Shown here piece after piece: positions 17,898 through 26,743 of a stretch of DNA of 64,000 bases. The notes below the pieces were generated by a model. The model did not search any database. It saw only the letters and a list, made by a program, of their open reading frames with translations, and was not told the origin of the DNA. The DNA is from CAVZMO01 sp963776195 (GTDB lineage Bacteria; Nitrospirota; Thermodesulfovibrionia; Thermodesulfovibrionales; SM23-35): contig CAVZMO010000013.1 of assembly GCA_963776195.1 (NCBI GenBank), positions 1 through 64,000 on the forward strand, in the 5' to 3' direction. Position 1 is the stretch's first letter; every line of letters begins with the position of its first letter. Position numbers and translations under genes: made by a program.

Positions 17898-18248
17898 ATG
17901 CGAAGAAACTTCTATTTTGCGGTTCTAATTATATTGGTAATTTTTGCTTTCTTGTCAGAGCCTTTGTCTGCGGTGATGAAAGACACTTGCAGCAAAAAGG
18001 GAATAGTGATCAGAAATCTGACGATGCTTGACCTTTGGTATAAAAAGAATAATGGCGCTTGTACGATATGGACTCATAATCACCTGTTCACAATCAAACC
18101 GAAAGACAAAATAGAGATATTTTCAGATCTTGTCTGTGAGACACTATATTGCACCGATAACCCGACGTATAAAGATTACAAGTCTCTTGATATCGATGGT
18201 AACTGCCGTGTCAGAATTCTGCCGGATTGTAACCTTTCAGATATGTAA
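17898..18248 (+). CDS. Small exported protein (116 aa), unknown
   Basis: The ATG at 17898 is chosen because the signal peptide starts there (MRRNFYFAVLIILVIFAFL). The mature part has six cysteines (KDTCSKKG, GACTIW, LVCETLYCTD, GNCRV, PDCNL), suggesting disulfides in the periplasm or outside the cell. No family is recognised. It is followed at 100 bp by another small exported protein on the same strand. Confidence 0.6.
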   Translation: MRRNFYFAVLIILVIFAFLSEPLSAVMKDTCSKKGIVIRNLTMLDLWYKKNNGACTIWTHNHLFTIKPKDKIEIFSDLVCETLYCTDNPTYKDYKSLDIDGNCRVRILPDCNLSDM

Positions 18249-18348
18249 AGCCGGTCACTCCCTTTTGTTACGGATATATCTCGGCCTCTGTGAAAAACGA
18301 GCTTGTCAATAGCACCGGTGGTGTTTATAATTATCAGTTAGGGCGCAA

Positions 18349-18759
18349 ATGACAAAAGGTTTATTGATAGTAACGCTTCTCAGTCTATGCTCGCTCTTTC
18401 CGTCAATCTCGGCAGCAGGGGGCAACTGGGTATTCGTTGAGAAAAGCAGAGACGGAAATATATCGGCATTCATAGATAGGGAAAGCATAATCCAGCTTTC
18501 CGAGGATATCGTTAAATCCTGTCAGAAATTTTTGTATGTAAAACCGGTATTTCTCAATCATCAAAAAAAACCTGTGAGTGCGGCTGTCGCCTGCCGGGAA
18601 TGGGATTGCGACGAAGCAAAATATAATAATCTGCAGTTGACTTTTTATTATGCCGACGGCACAAAGAAGACAGAAACCTATCGATATGCATTATGGCAGT
18701 ATGTAAAACATAGCTCACCTGAAGGCGATTTGTTTGAGTACGTATGCACGTCAGATTAG
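18349..18759 (+). CDS. Exported protein resembling surface-adhesin E family (136 aa)
   Basis: Signal peptide (MTKGLLIVTLLSLCSLFPSI) followed by a single small domain. The pattern is WVFVEKS, a FIDRESI strand, a REWDCDEAKYNNLQLTFYY centre with YADGTKK and a final conserved cysteine. This matches the general outline of the surface-adhesin E-like domain found in many small exported proteins. The true role here is unknown; adhesion is only the family name. Confidence 0.6.
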   Translation: MTKGLLIVTLLSLCSLFPSISAAGGNWVFVEKSRDGNISAFIDRESIIQLSEDIVKSCQKFLYVKPVFLNHQKKPVSAAVACREWDCDEAKYNNLQLTFYYADGTKKTETYRYALWQYVKHSSPEGDLFEYVCTSD

Positions 18760-18865
18760 ACGGGGTATTTTCTCTGCCTTCGGATCTGTTTCGGTCTAAA
18801 GAATCTCTTGAAAGCTCGAAGGCTGGAATAGGATGCTTCACCGAACAATTTCCTTCCGGACTTGC

Positions 18866-19708
18866 CTATGAACGAAAGCACAGTTCATCGGCCTCTCTCT
18901 TGAGAACTTGAGCAATGTATGCATCGAGACCGCTTCTTCTTATGAAAGTTTTTTCGTCCAAATCGGCAATATCTTTGGCCAATATAATATCATTACGGAA
19001 AAGAGTCTCAAGGGAATTCTTTTTTACTGCAGAAAGGATTGTTACGGGATAAAGACCCTTGGTTTCTATCATGTTCTCCAGGCTGTCCTTTTCGGGATAT
19101 TTCCAACTCACGATCTTGAGTCCTACACATTCGGCGTATTTAATTGCATCTGTTGTACACCGCGTGTTGGTCACGAGCCACCCCTGCTGCACCGAAAGAT
19201 TATTCTCAGGCATTAGGTCATAAGCCTTTTTAATGTCTGCGAATCTTGAATGAACATAGAGCGCTATCTTCACATCGGTGGGATTTCCCCCGCTGCTGTG
19301 ATATTTGCACTCTATGACGGATCCTTTGTGCTCCTTCCTCGCAAAAATGTCGACTTCGTGCGAGACGCAATGCCCGGATAAAATCCGGTCTACTTCAACA
19401 GAATATCCGTACGCCACAAGTACCTTTGCGAAGAACTTTTCGAATTGATAGCCGGCAGGACCGAGGGCATAGATCGCTTTTTTGATGGAATACCTCATGT
19501 CCGAAACGCGGTTAAACTGTCTCAGCAATCTCTTTGCCATCTTGAAGATATGTTTTGTATGGGTGGCTGGGGTAATCTGTGCTTTGACCTTTTGGGCTAT
19601 ATCCAGGGCAACATCCTCTGACGCCCCCGATCGGATGAGGGAGCCGACAAGCTTCTGTATATCGAATTCCTCAGACCGTCCTGATGCCTTAATTATCGTG
19701 AGTGCCAT
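18866..19708 (-). CDS. ATP-cone plus Mrr-like restriction-endonuclease-fold protein
   Basis: 280 residues from ATG 19708. The N-terminal ~85 are an ATP-cone (IIKASGRSEEFDIQKLV, then DMRYSIKKAIYALGP). The middle has a PD-(D/E)XK nuclease core like Mrr: HEVDIFARKEHKGSVIECKYH, with the D, E and K in place. The C-terminal part is a helical tail. The combination is known from uncharacterised bacterial proteins. A nucleotide-gated nuclease is plausible. No methylase partner is nearby. Confidence 0.8.
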   Translation of the reverse strand: MALTIIKASGRSEEFDIQKLVGSLIRSGASEDVALDIAQKVKAQITPATHTKHIFKMAKRLLRQFNRVSDMRYSIKKAIYALGPAGYQFEKFFAKVLVAYGYSVEVDRILSGHCVSHEVDIFARKEHKGSVIECKYHSSGGNPTDVKIALYVHSRFADIKKAYDLMPENNLSVQQGWLVTNTRCTTDAIKYAECVGLKIVSWKYPEKDSLENMIETKGLYPVTILSAVKKNSLETLFRNDIILAKDIADLDEKTFIRRSGLDAYIAQVLKREADELCFRS

Positions 19709-19808
19709 CAAATAATTGTATGAAACATCGCAATGCAGACTCCTGGAATTTCCTTCCCTTCATTTCTTCAGAACCATGACATTTATCTCTATGTTACTAT
19801 AATAATTA

Positions 19809-20702
19809 ATGGATATGCATGACCATAATCACAATGGAAAGAATATCGGATGGGTTATCCTATTTAATGTAGCCATCACTGTTACCGAATATATCGGCGG
19901 CACGCTTTCCGGAAGCCTGGCCCTTATATCTGATGCCGGACATAATTTTTCCGATGTCCTCTCGTTGATATTAAGTTACTTCGGAGAATATTTCTCCCGC
20001 AAGAAAGCAACAAAGAAGCATTCCTTCGGATTCAAACGGACAGAGGTTGCCGCCGCTTTTCTTAATGCAATTTCCTTAACCGGGCTCGGTCTCATTATTA
20101 TCGGCGAGGCCATAAGAAGATTTTCGCAACAGAAAGAAATCTCCTTAGGTATCATGCTCCTTGTCGCAGTGGTCGGATTGGCCGGAAACCTGTTTTCGGT
20201 CGTGGTTTTAAGGAGAAGCAAGGACAAGAACTTAAATATCAGGGCTGCCTATCTCCATCTTTTTTATGACGCCCTTTCTTCTTTTTTTGTTATTATCGCT
20301 TCTATAGCAATAGCTGTTACCCATTGGTTCGCATTTGACCTTATTGCCAGCTTGGTAATAGCACTTCTCATGATATGGAGCGGGTTGGGCGTTCTCAAGG
20401 ACGCCCTTCATATCTTCATGCAGGGAGTTCCGAAAGAAATTGATTTTGACGAAGTCCTCAATGCCATCGGGTCGGTGGTAGGGATCGAGAGTATTCACGA
20501 TCTGCATATCTGGTCGGTAAGCTCGGAACATATTTTCTTATCCTGTCATGTTTGTGTCTCCAAAGAAAAGCATTCAAGTGAGATTAATGAACTTGTTCAG
20601 AAAATAAATGTGCTTTTAGAGGAGCGATACAACATTACCCATTCTGCGATTCAGTTTGAATATGCCGGCGTGTGTCAGAATGGCGCCGTTTGCTGCAAAT
20701 AG
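19809..20702 (+). CDS. czcD: CDF-family divalent cation exporter (CzcD/ZitB-like)
   Basis: 297 residues. A His-rich start (MDMHDHNHNG), six membrane helices and the two metal-site motifs: DAGHNFSD in helix 2 and HLFYDALSS in helix 5. The C-terminal cytoplasmic domain contains IHDLHIWSVSSEH. This family exchanges Zn2+, Co2+, Cd2+ or Fe2+ for protons at the inner membrane. HxxxD in helix 5 points to zinc-type selectivity, inferred from family knowledge. The gene ends in a Cys-rich tail (CQNGAVCCK). Confidence 0.93.
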   Translation: MDMHDHNHNGKNIGWVILFNVAITVTEYIGGTLSGSLALISDAGHNFSDVLSLILSYFGEYFSRKKATKKHSFGFKRTEVAAAFLNAISLTGLGLIIIGEAIRRFSQQKEISLGIMLLVAVVGLAGNLFSVVVLRRSKDKNLNIRAAYLHLFYDALSSFFVIIASIAIAVTHWFAFDLIASLVIALLMIWSGLGVLKDALHIFMQGVPKEIDFDEVLNAIGSVVGIESIHDLHIWSVSSEHIFLSCHVCVSKEKHSSEINELVQKINVLLEERYNITHSAIQFEYAGVCQNGAVCCK

Positions 20703-20792
20703 GAGAGGCTTAAAATTCATTTGCCCCAACTGCATTTGATAAAAGGCATATGTGCCGAGAGGAATATTTCCCTTCCCCTCGGCACAATCTGT

Positions 20793-22760
20793 TTATCGCT
20801 CGGGTTCTTCCGTCCCGGGTTTTTTCTTCTCTTTCTGAGGACCCTCAGCCGGCTCCACAGGCTTCTTCTTAATCCTCGGTGCAGCGCCACCCTCGGGTAC
20901 TACAGGTCTCTTCTCCAACGGCTTTATCTGCCTCTCTCCCTTCGGTGCAGCTCCACCCTCAGGCGTTACAGGTCTCTTCTCTAGCGGCTTTATCTGCCTC
21001 TCTCCCTTCGGTGCAGCTCCACCCTCAGGCACTACAGGTCTCTTCTCCAACGGCTTTATCTGCCTCTCTCCCTTCGGTGCAACGCCACCCTCGGGTACTA
21101 CAGGTCTCTTCTCCAGCGGCTTCTGCCTCTCTCCCCTCGGTGCAACGCCACCCTCGGGTACTACAGGTCTCTTCTCCAACGGCTTTATCTGCCTCTCTCC
21201 CCTCGGTGCAACGCCACCCTCGGGTACTACAGGTCTCTTCTCCAGCGGCTTTATCTGCCTCTCTCCCTTCGGTGCAACGCCACCCTCGGGTACTACAGGC
21301 TTCCCTTTCTCCGCAGGCAGGACCCGCTGTATCATGGGTTTTCCCTTACCGGGAGTTTTCGGGGTAGTAACAGTCTTCACCGGCAGTGGATTGGCCCTTA
21401 CGCCAGGGTTCAGGACAGATTTTTTCTGCTCTTTAATAAACGGGCGTGACTGTTTTAATTCTTTCATACGCAGGTTCCTGACCGGCTGTGGTGGAAGCTT
21501 AGCCTGCGGAATCGGCTTGGCCGACATAAAATAACTCGCCTTCGTAGGTTTTATTGCCGGTGTGCCGACATTAATATTATTCTTTACAAATATTTTCTGC
21601 CGTATGATGTTTTGATTCACATTAACAATCCTGGGCGAAGCCGTAGCAAAGGTGTTACGGTTGACTACTGTCACCCCATTGTTAATGTACACATTTTTAT
21701 ATACATTAGTAATTTTGACACGGTTGATATTTATATTGGTTATGTTTACGCTGTGCGGGCCGTAATATCCGCGTCCATAATATGTTTCTCTTGGCGCCAA
21801 CGGGACCCATGCCACATAATCTGCCGTCCTGACCCAACCGACATATCCCGGCCCCCAGTAAACCGCGCCTCTTGCAGGCGGCACCCAGAACCAGCCAATG
21901 CTCGCCGCAAAGGACCATCTGCCATAGTGGTAGGGCGCCCAACCCCACGGCTCATAAGCCACCCAGACATAATCACCGCCCCTCCATATCCATCTACCTT
22001 CTCTGTAAGGAGACCAGCTCGCACCGATGCCGACTGTCGGTGTCCAAACATTTCCGTATTCCGGGACTTGCACCCACCTGCCGCTGTTATCAAAATCATA
22101 GGAATATGCACCGAGTTCTGAGGGCAAATAACGCGAACTTTCGCCTTTTCTTGCCAAGACCCTGTCATTCCTCGTCTTGTTCCACTTTTCCCACTCATCC
22201 GGCGGTCCCATCGGTGCAACCTCGCCGTCCGTATTCTGTCCGAGGGACAACATCTGACCCGCATTTATCCTTGTCTCTCCGACCTTGTTCTCCGCTTCGA
22301 CATATCCCTTGTAGACCGCCACATCGGTATACTGGTCGGACATATCGATTCTGAAGATCGCCCTGTCGAAAGCGCGGGTTGACGCATCAGGGGTATCGAC
22401 TTGGATCACACTCCCCCTCGGCGCATCATAATAAATGTATGCATTTCCCTGCGAAAGGTAGAACTGGGAAGAGTCCTTATCCATCGAAAGCATCTGGAGG
22501 GCCGAGTTCTGGTCGAGTCTTATGTATGTCCCTGTGTTCAATTGGAGTTCGACCCTCCCACCCTCAGGGACCCAAACCTGATCACCCTCTTCGAGCGGTC
22601 CGTTTATCGAGGCGAGACCCCAGTCTCCTGCCTCGGGCGTCTTCATCTGGACGTCACCCTCGATGAGACTTATGCGCATCCAACCGAGGTTCGAAGAGAA
22701 GGCATAAGCCGGCACTAAGAGCAGCAGAATCGCAATCATCACAGCCTTGAATATCTTCAT
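20793..22760 (-). CDS. FecR/DUF6600 secreted protein with C-terminal 22-residue repeats
   Basis: 655 residues. A signal peptide (MKIFKAVMIAILLLLVPAYA) is followed by a FecR-like beta domain (LIEGDVQMKTP, EEGDQVWVPEGGRVEL, RAIFRIDM, YKGYVEAENK) and a tryptophan/tyrosine/glycine-rich DUF6600 region (VWTPTVGIGASWSPYREGRW, WGWAPYHYGRW, GWFWVPP). After an asparagine-rich linker the C-terminus consists of seven copies of a unit like RPVVPEGGVAPRGERQIKPL. It is exported, probably to the surface. Its function is unknown; the W/Y-rich part may bind carbohydrate or peptidoglycan (speculative). Confidence 0.85.
   Translation of the reverse strand: MKIFKAVMIAILLLLVPAYAFSSNLGWMRISLIEGDVQMKTPEAGDWGLASINGPLEEGDQVWVPEGGRVELQLNTGTYIRLDQNSALQMLSMDKDSSQFYLSQGNAYIYYDAPRGSVIQVDTPDASTRAFDRAIFRIDMSDQYTDVAVYKGYVEAENKVGETRINAGQMLSLGQNTDGEVAPMGPPDEWEKWNKTRNDRVLARKGESSRYLPSELGAYSYDFDNSGRWVQVPEYGNVWTPTVGIGASWSPYREGRWIWRGGDYVWVAYEPWGWAPYHYGRWSFAASIGWFWVPPARGAVYWGPGYVGWVRTADYVAWVPLAPRETYYGRGYYGPHSVNITNININRVKITNVYKNVYINNGVTVVNRNTFATASPRIVNVNQNIIRQKIFVKNNINVGTPAIKPTKASYFMSAKPIPQAKLPPQPVRNLRMKELKQSRPFIKEQKKSVLNPGVRANPLPVKTVTTPKTPGKGKPMIQRVLPAEKGKPVVPEGGVAPKGERQIKPLEKRPVVPEGGVAPRGERQIKPLEKRPVVPEGGVAPRGERQKPLEKRPVVPEGGVAPKGERQIKPLEKRPVVPEGGAAPKGERQIKPLEKRPVTPEGGAAPKGERQIKPLEKRPVVPEGGAAPRIKKKPVEPAEGPQKEKKKPGTEEPER
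20878..21300 (-). repeat. Tandem 66-bp repeats encoding a 22-residue unit
   Basis: About six and a half near-identical 66-bp units at the end of the FecR/DUF6600 gene. One unit lacks one codon (RQKPLEK for RQIKPLEK). Copies differ at V/A and R/K positions in a patchwork, as expected from slippage or unequal exchange. Confidence 0.93.
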
Positions 22761-23002
22761 ATTGTCCTCCTTAATCTTGCAGTTTATCTTTCTGAATTTT
22801 AAGGTTTTATCCAGCGCATATTCAAGTATAAAGCATCTATTGTGCCATGCGGAATTGCTTTAAGTAATAACAGGTTATGCACAACCGGATCTCATGAACT
22901 TCCCTTTTTAAGGATTCGATCACCTTTTTGGGAAATCCTTTTATCGCTTCGCGAATTTATATATGGAAACGTATTAAAAGGAGAGGCTATAATACAGCAG
23001 AA

Positions 23003-23677
23003 ATGCCCAGGCTTATATTTGACATAGAGACTGTCGGAAAGGATTTTGAATCCCTCGACCAAACTACGCAGGAATACCTTCTCCGATACGCGGAGACGGA
23101 AGATGAAAAAGATGAGGTGAAAGACCGCCTTTCTTTTTTTCCCCAGACAGCCGAGATCGTCACTATAGGATTGTTCGATCCGGATGCGGAGAGGGGCTTT
23201 GCGTTCTTTCAAACCACGGGCGAACCGCTACTCCCCTTTGAAGAAGACTCCGTACGCTATGAGACAGGAACGGAAAAGGAGATTATCGAGAAGTTCTGGA
23301 ATGCCATGAAAACCTGCAGCCAGTTTATAACCTTCAACGGCAGAGGGTTCGATTGCCCTTTCATCCTGATTCGTTCCGCGGTACATAAGATAAAGCCAAC
23401 AAGAGATTTAATGCCGAACAGGTATAATGTCACACATATTGACCTGCTCGATCAACTCACTTTTTACGGTGCATCGCGAAGAAGGTTTAGTCTTGATATG
23501 TGGTGCAGGACATTCGATATAAAGAGCCCGAAAGAAGACGGCATCACCGGATATGAGGTAAAGGACCTGTATAAATCAGGCCGACACATTGATATCGCTA
23601 AATACTGCGTCGGCGACCTCAGGGCAACCAAAGAGCTCTTGTCCTACTGGGAAAAATATATCAGGTTTTCTTCGTAG
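23003..23677 (+). CDS. Predicted DEDDy 3'-5' exonuclease (PolB-like)
   Basis: 224 residues from ATG 23003; the upstream extension has no support. ExoI box IFDIETVG (D and E), ExoII box TFNGRGFDCPF and ExoIII box IAKYCVGDLRAT (Y-x3-D) fit the proofreading exonuclease superfamily, in the stand-alone PolB-exonuclease-like group. It probably acts in DNA repair or RNA trimming; its substrate is not known. The gene is single. Confidence 0.85.
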   Translation: MPRLIFDIETVGKDFESLDQTTQEYLLRYAETEDEKDEVKDRLSFFPQTAEIVTIGLFDPDAERGFAFFQTTGEPLLPFEEDSVRYETGTEKEIIEKFWNAMKTCSQFITFNGRGFDCPFILIRSAVHKIKPTRDLMPNRYNVTHIDLLDQLTFYGASRRRFSLDMWCRTFDIKSPKEDGITGYEVKDLYKSGRHIDIAKYCVGDLRATKELLSYWEKYIRFSS

Positions 23678-23704
23678 GTCCGGAAAAGAGAGCGGTCAAT
23701 TTTT

Positions 23705-23908
23705 GTGTTCCGCGAAAAAAATCTTAAACGGCATTCTCCCCGCCTTGGGGCGCTTGAAATCATTAAATATATCGGACCCGGGTTTCTCGTAACTGTCGGG
23801 TTCATAGACCCGGGAAACTGGGCTGCCAATGTGGCGGCAGGATCTACTTACGGCTATAATCTTCTTTGGATGGTGTCTCTCTCCACAAGGATATCTCCTG
23901 AGGTTTAA
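23705..23908 (+). pseudogene. NRAMP-type metal transporter, first ~60 residues only
   Basis: The frame begins with a GTG at 23705 and reads YIGPGFLVTVGFIDPGNWAA and GSTYGYNLLWMVSLS, the first membrane helix and DPGN metal motif of NRAMP (MntH) transporters. It then ends at 23908 after unrelated residues. The remaining ~350 residues are absent from the next 500 bp. A deletion remnant of a Mn/Fe importer. Confidence 0.85.
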
Positions 23909-24407
23909 TTACCTGTCACCGTCCTCCCATTCCCGTTAAGATCATCGAGGCATTGAGAAAAAAATCGCTTCCGGAAAGTTTTCCGGGGGACAATATGCCT
24001 TATCAACAAGGCAAATCGGCAGACAATGACCGGCTATCTTATATACTAATGGAATGAAGACGGCGCTGAGTTAACATTCGTTGTTAACAAGCTGTTAGCA
24101 ATAGTGTTTAAACCGTACGCGATCCTTTGAAATCTAAAGGCGTTTATGTCTATGCTTAAAGTTTAGGCAAATAATTTTTCTTATAAATTCAATGGGTTAT
24201 ATGATTTTTGCTCAATTTTTTTACTGATAATTTCTTTGATTCCCCTAAGCCTTACTCCAGCAAAGCTCTCTGCGGTTATGCCGTCAAGAACAGATTAAAA
24301 CGCCGCAGTTGCTTGCTTTGCCGGCTGCTTTTTTATGCTGCTTTCATGGCATTCAACTTGCTTAATTCATGTCATGATTCATAAAGGAAACTTCATAGAA
24401 TTTCGAA
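23909..24407. other. Gene-free, AT-rich interval
   Basis: About 500 bp after the NRAMP remnant. I see no supported frame, RNA or repeat. It probably contains the scar of the deletion that removed the transporter. Confidence 0.5.
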
Positions 24408-24803
24408 ATGGGTGAGAAAGAGAGTCTGGACGTGAGAGATAATACCGATTTATTGATGATATGCGCTACTTTCCGGGAAGACATTAAGGGAATGCTGAAG
24501 GCGGCATTGAAGAAATCAGCGGCAACAAACGAAGAACAATTTTTGTCAGAAGTGCTGACGGGAAAGTGCCCCCGCTGCGGAAGCGATCACACGAAAAATT
24601 GTGAAAACGTGGAAACAATAGGCGACTTTTCGGTTGGGCTCTGTGTCAAATGTGGATATTTGTGGTGTTCCGAGTGCGGGAAGTCTTTAGTAAGAAATAC
24701 TCATTGTAATCATTGGGATATTTGCGGGAAATGCGATGCCGCGAACAAATGTGACATGGTCTTGAGCGAGTGTGATAAGCTGAAAAGCGAAAATGTGGAA
24801 TAA
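24408..24803 (+). CDS. Cys-rich zinc-binding protein (131 aa), unknown
   Basis: After a helical N-terminus of ~50 residues come CPRCGSDHTKNC, CVKCGYLWCSECG, HCNHWDICGKC and KCDMVLSEC. These make at least two probable zinc ribbons. No enzymatic motif or membrane segment. No family recognised. The ATG at 24408 has GAAA upstream but no strong ribosome site. Confidence 0.55.
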   Translation: MGEKESLDVRDNTDLLMICATFREDIKGMLKAALKKSAATNEEQFLSEVLTGKCPRCGSDHTKNCENVETIGDFSVGLCVKCGYLWCSECGKSLVRNTHCNHWDICGKCDAANKCDMVLSECDKLKSENVE

Positions 24804-24899
24804 TTTCCATGTAAAGCTGTCTGTCAGTATATTTTTTGTTATCACTTTCTTTTGCACAGCTTACGGAGCGCAGGAAAGGAGATGCAGGGATGTTTCAAA

Positions 24900-25961
24900 T
24901 CAGAACAGACTGAACTTGAAGTACTTTTTCGGATTTTCCTTGATATCCTTGACGAGGCCGTTAAGATCCTTCACCGTTGCTTTGAGGTCCGTATGGATTT
25001 CCCCCTCCGTCGTAAGATCACCCATGATGCCTTTACCTTCCTCTATTCTTTGAAGGAGTGCGGAAAGTTTCCTGGAGGCGGAATCCAGATTTTCATAGAT
25101 GCTTTCGTCTTCGATCAGTCTGCCCATTGTACCTTTTCCTCCAGCGACTTTTTTCGCAACCTCGTCAAGCGTGGACGACGTACTCAAAAGTCTGTCATAA
25201 AGTTCCCTGTCTTTTATGAGCCTGCCAAGGGTGCCGTTTGATTGATGGAGATCGTCTGAAAACACTTTTATGTTATTCACTGAAGATTCAAGTTTTGTAT
25301 AAAGTCTTTCGTCGGAAAGGAGTCTCCCGAACGTGCCCTCCCCTTTCTCCACCCTGTTCATCACGATCGAGAGGCTTTTGGCAGCGTCCTTCAGGTTCTC
25401 ATAGAGAGATCTGTCCCTGAGGAGCATAGGGACGGTCCCCTCCCCTCTTTCGATCATGGCGATAAAATTGTCAAGTCTTTTTGCAAGATCGTTCAGCCTG
25501 CTTATCGATTCCTTGCTCTTTTCCACAATATCCTGGAACTCCATCTGTACGGAGCCCGCAAGACTGTCCCCTTCCCGGAGTGCGGGAGATTCAGCGGACC
25601 CCGGACTAAGCTCCAGATACTTATCGCCGAGAAGCCCAAGTGTCAGTATCGTTGCGGAGGAATCTTTTCTCAAGTGTTTAAGGACATTCCGGTCGATATA
25701 CACCAGCACCTTAATTTCTCTTCCCCTGTAAAAGGACAGGGATTTGACTCTGCCTATTTCGATGCCTGAAAACCAGACGGGGGCGCCCGGTCTGAGTCCG
25801 CGGACATCGTAAAAATCGGCATATATGTGTGCCCGGGGTTTAACAATATCTTCTATGTGGCCTGCAAACATTACCGTCAGAAAAATAACCGCGAGCGCAA
25901 CAGTGACGACGATTCCCACCCTGAGTTTTGCCCACCTTATTCGCTTTATATATTCGTCCAT
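24900..25961 (-). CDS. MlaD-type MCE protein with C-terminal repeats (system 2)
   Basis: 353 residues. One membrane helix (about 14-34), one MCE domain (FYDVRGLRPGAPVWFSGIEI, LTLGLLGDKYLEL) and a long helical tail. The tail carries about five repeats of ~36 residues built around GEGTFGRLLSDERLYTKL. Tails like this occur in MCE proteins of Gram-negative anaerobes and may form a needle or sheath across the periplasm (inference). It is the last gene of the mlaE-F-D order and lies 26 bp after the ATPase gene. Confidence 0.9.
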   Translation of the reverse strand: MDEYIKRIRWAKLRVGIVVTVALAVIFLTVMFAGHIEDIVKPRAHIYADFYDVRGLRPGAPVWFSGIEIGRVKSLSFYRGREIKVLVYIDRNVLKHLRKDSSATILTLGLLGDKYLELSPGSAESPALREGDSLAGSVQMEFQDIVEKSKESISRLNDLAKRLDNFIAMIERGEGTVPMLLRDRSLYENLKDAAKSLSIVMNRVEKGEGTFGRLLSDERLYTKLESSVNNIKVFSDDLHQSNGTLGRLIKDRELYDRLLSTSSTLDEVAKKVAGGKGTMGRLIEDESIYENLDSASRKLSALLQRIEEGKGIMGDLTTEGEIHTDLKATVKDLNGLVKDIKENPKKYFKFSLF

Positions 25962-25987
25962 TTCTTCCTTTACCGTAATCTCATAAA

Positions 25988-26743
25988 TTATAAAGTATAA
26001 CTTTCCCTAACGAAAAGCTCGTTTATAAATTCCCTAAGTTCCGGATCGGACGTATTGACAAGCTCCCTGATATCGCCGTCAAAGACTATGCCGTTCGGAA
26101 GGTAAACGAAACGCTCCGCAATTTTTACCGCATCGGTAACTTTGTGTGTAACGGCGATAAGTCCTATTCTGTCCGGCGGTCCGCCCTGCGAGAGTTCGCT
26201 GATAAGATTACAGATGTTCGCGGCCGTGAGCGGATCGAGACCGGTCGTAGGTTCATCATAAAGCATCATCTTCGGATTGCCCGCTGCAAGAGAACGGGCG
26301 ATTGCAACACGTCTTTGCATTCCTCCGCTCAATTCTTCCGGCATCAGATAGATAGCATTCTCAATACCGAGTCTGCCCGCAATTTCCCTCACGCGCTTAT
26401 CTATCTCCTCCTCGGAGTAATCGGTATATTCTCTGAGGGCGAAGGCTATGTTCTCCTTTACATTCAAAGAGTCGAAGAGCGCGCCCTCCTGAAAGACGAT
26501 GCTGAATTTCATTCTTGCCAGCCTGAGCCTTTCCGGCGACATCTGACCGATATCTTCTCCGTCTATGAGCACCTTGCCGCTATCGGGAACTGCAAGACCG
26601 AGGATAAGTTTCAACAGGGTGGTCTTCCCCCTGCCGCTTCCCCCCAAAATCGCGATCTTCTCGTGAAATTCGGCGGTAAAGTTCAGGTCGTCAAATACCA
26701 CGTTTTTCCCATACATAAGCCTTATGTTTTGCAGTTCGATCAT
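25988..26743 (-). CDS. MlaF-type ABC ATPase (system 2)
   Basis: 251 residues from ATG 26743, which overlaps the stop of the permease gene in the ATGA manner; a longer frame upstream is only overlap. Walker A GGSGRGKTT, signature LSGGMQRRVAIARSL and Walker B MMLYDEPTTGLDP are intact. Unlike the ATPase of system 1 it has no extra C-terminal domain. It drives lipid movement through the MlaE-type permease. Confidence 0.93.
   Translation of the reverse strand: MIELQNIRLMYGKNVVFDDLNFTAEFHEKIAILGGSGRGKTTLLKLILGLAVPDSGKVLIDGEDIGQMSPERLRLARMKFSIVFQEGALFDSLNVKENIAFALREYTDYSEEEIDKRVREIAGRLGIENAIYLMPEELSGGMQRRVAIARSLAAGNPKMMLYDEPTTGLDPLTAANICNLISELSQGGPPDRIGLIAVTHKVTDAVKIAERFVYLPNGIVFDGDIRELVNTSDPELREFINELFVRESYTL

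Noticed and set aside
20878..21300. CRISPR-like regular repeats
   Set aside because: Repeats are in-frame coding units with no spacers; the repeats at 38.8-39.6 kb are likewise coding.
20879..21367. 162-residue forward frame made of repeats
   Set aside because: Antisense of the 66-bp coding repeats of the FecR/DUF6600 gene; repetitive only because that gene is.
24793..25053. Forward frame with signal-peptide-like start overlapping the second MCE gene
   Set aside because: The hydrophobic start is plausible, but most of the frame is antisense to a clear MCE gene and no ribosome site is visible.
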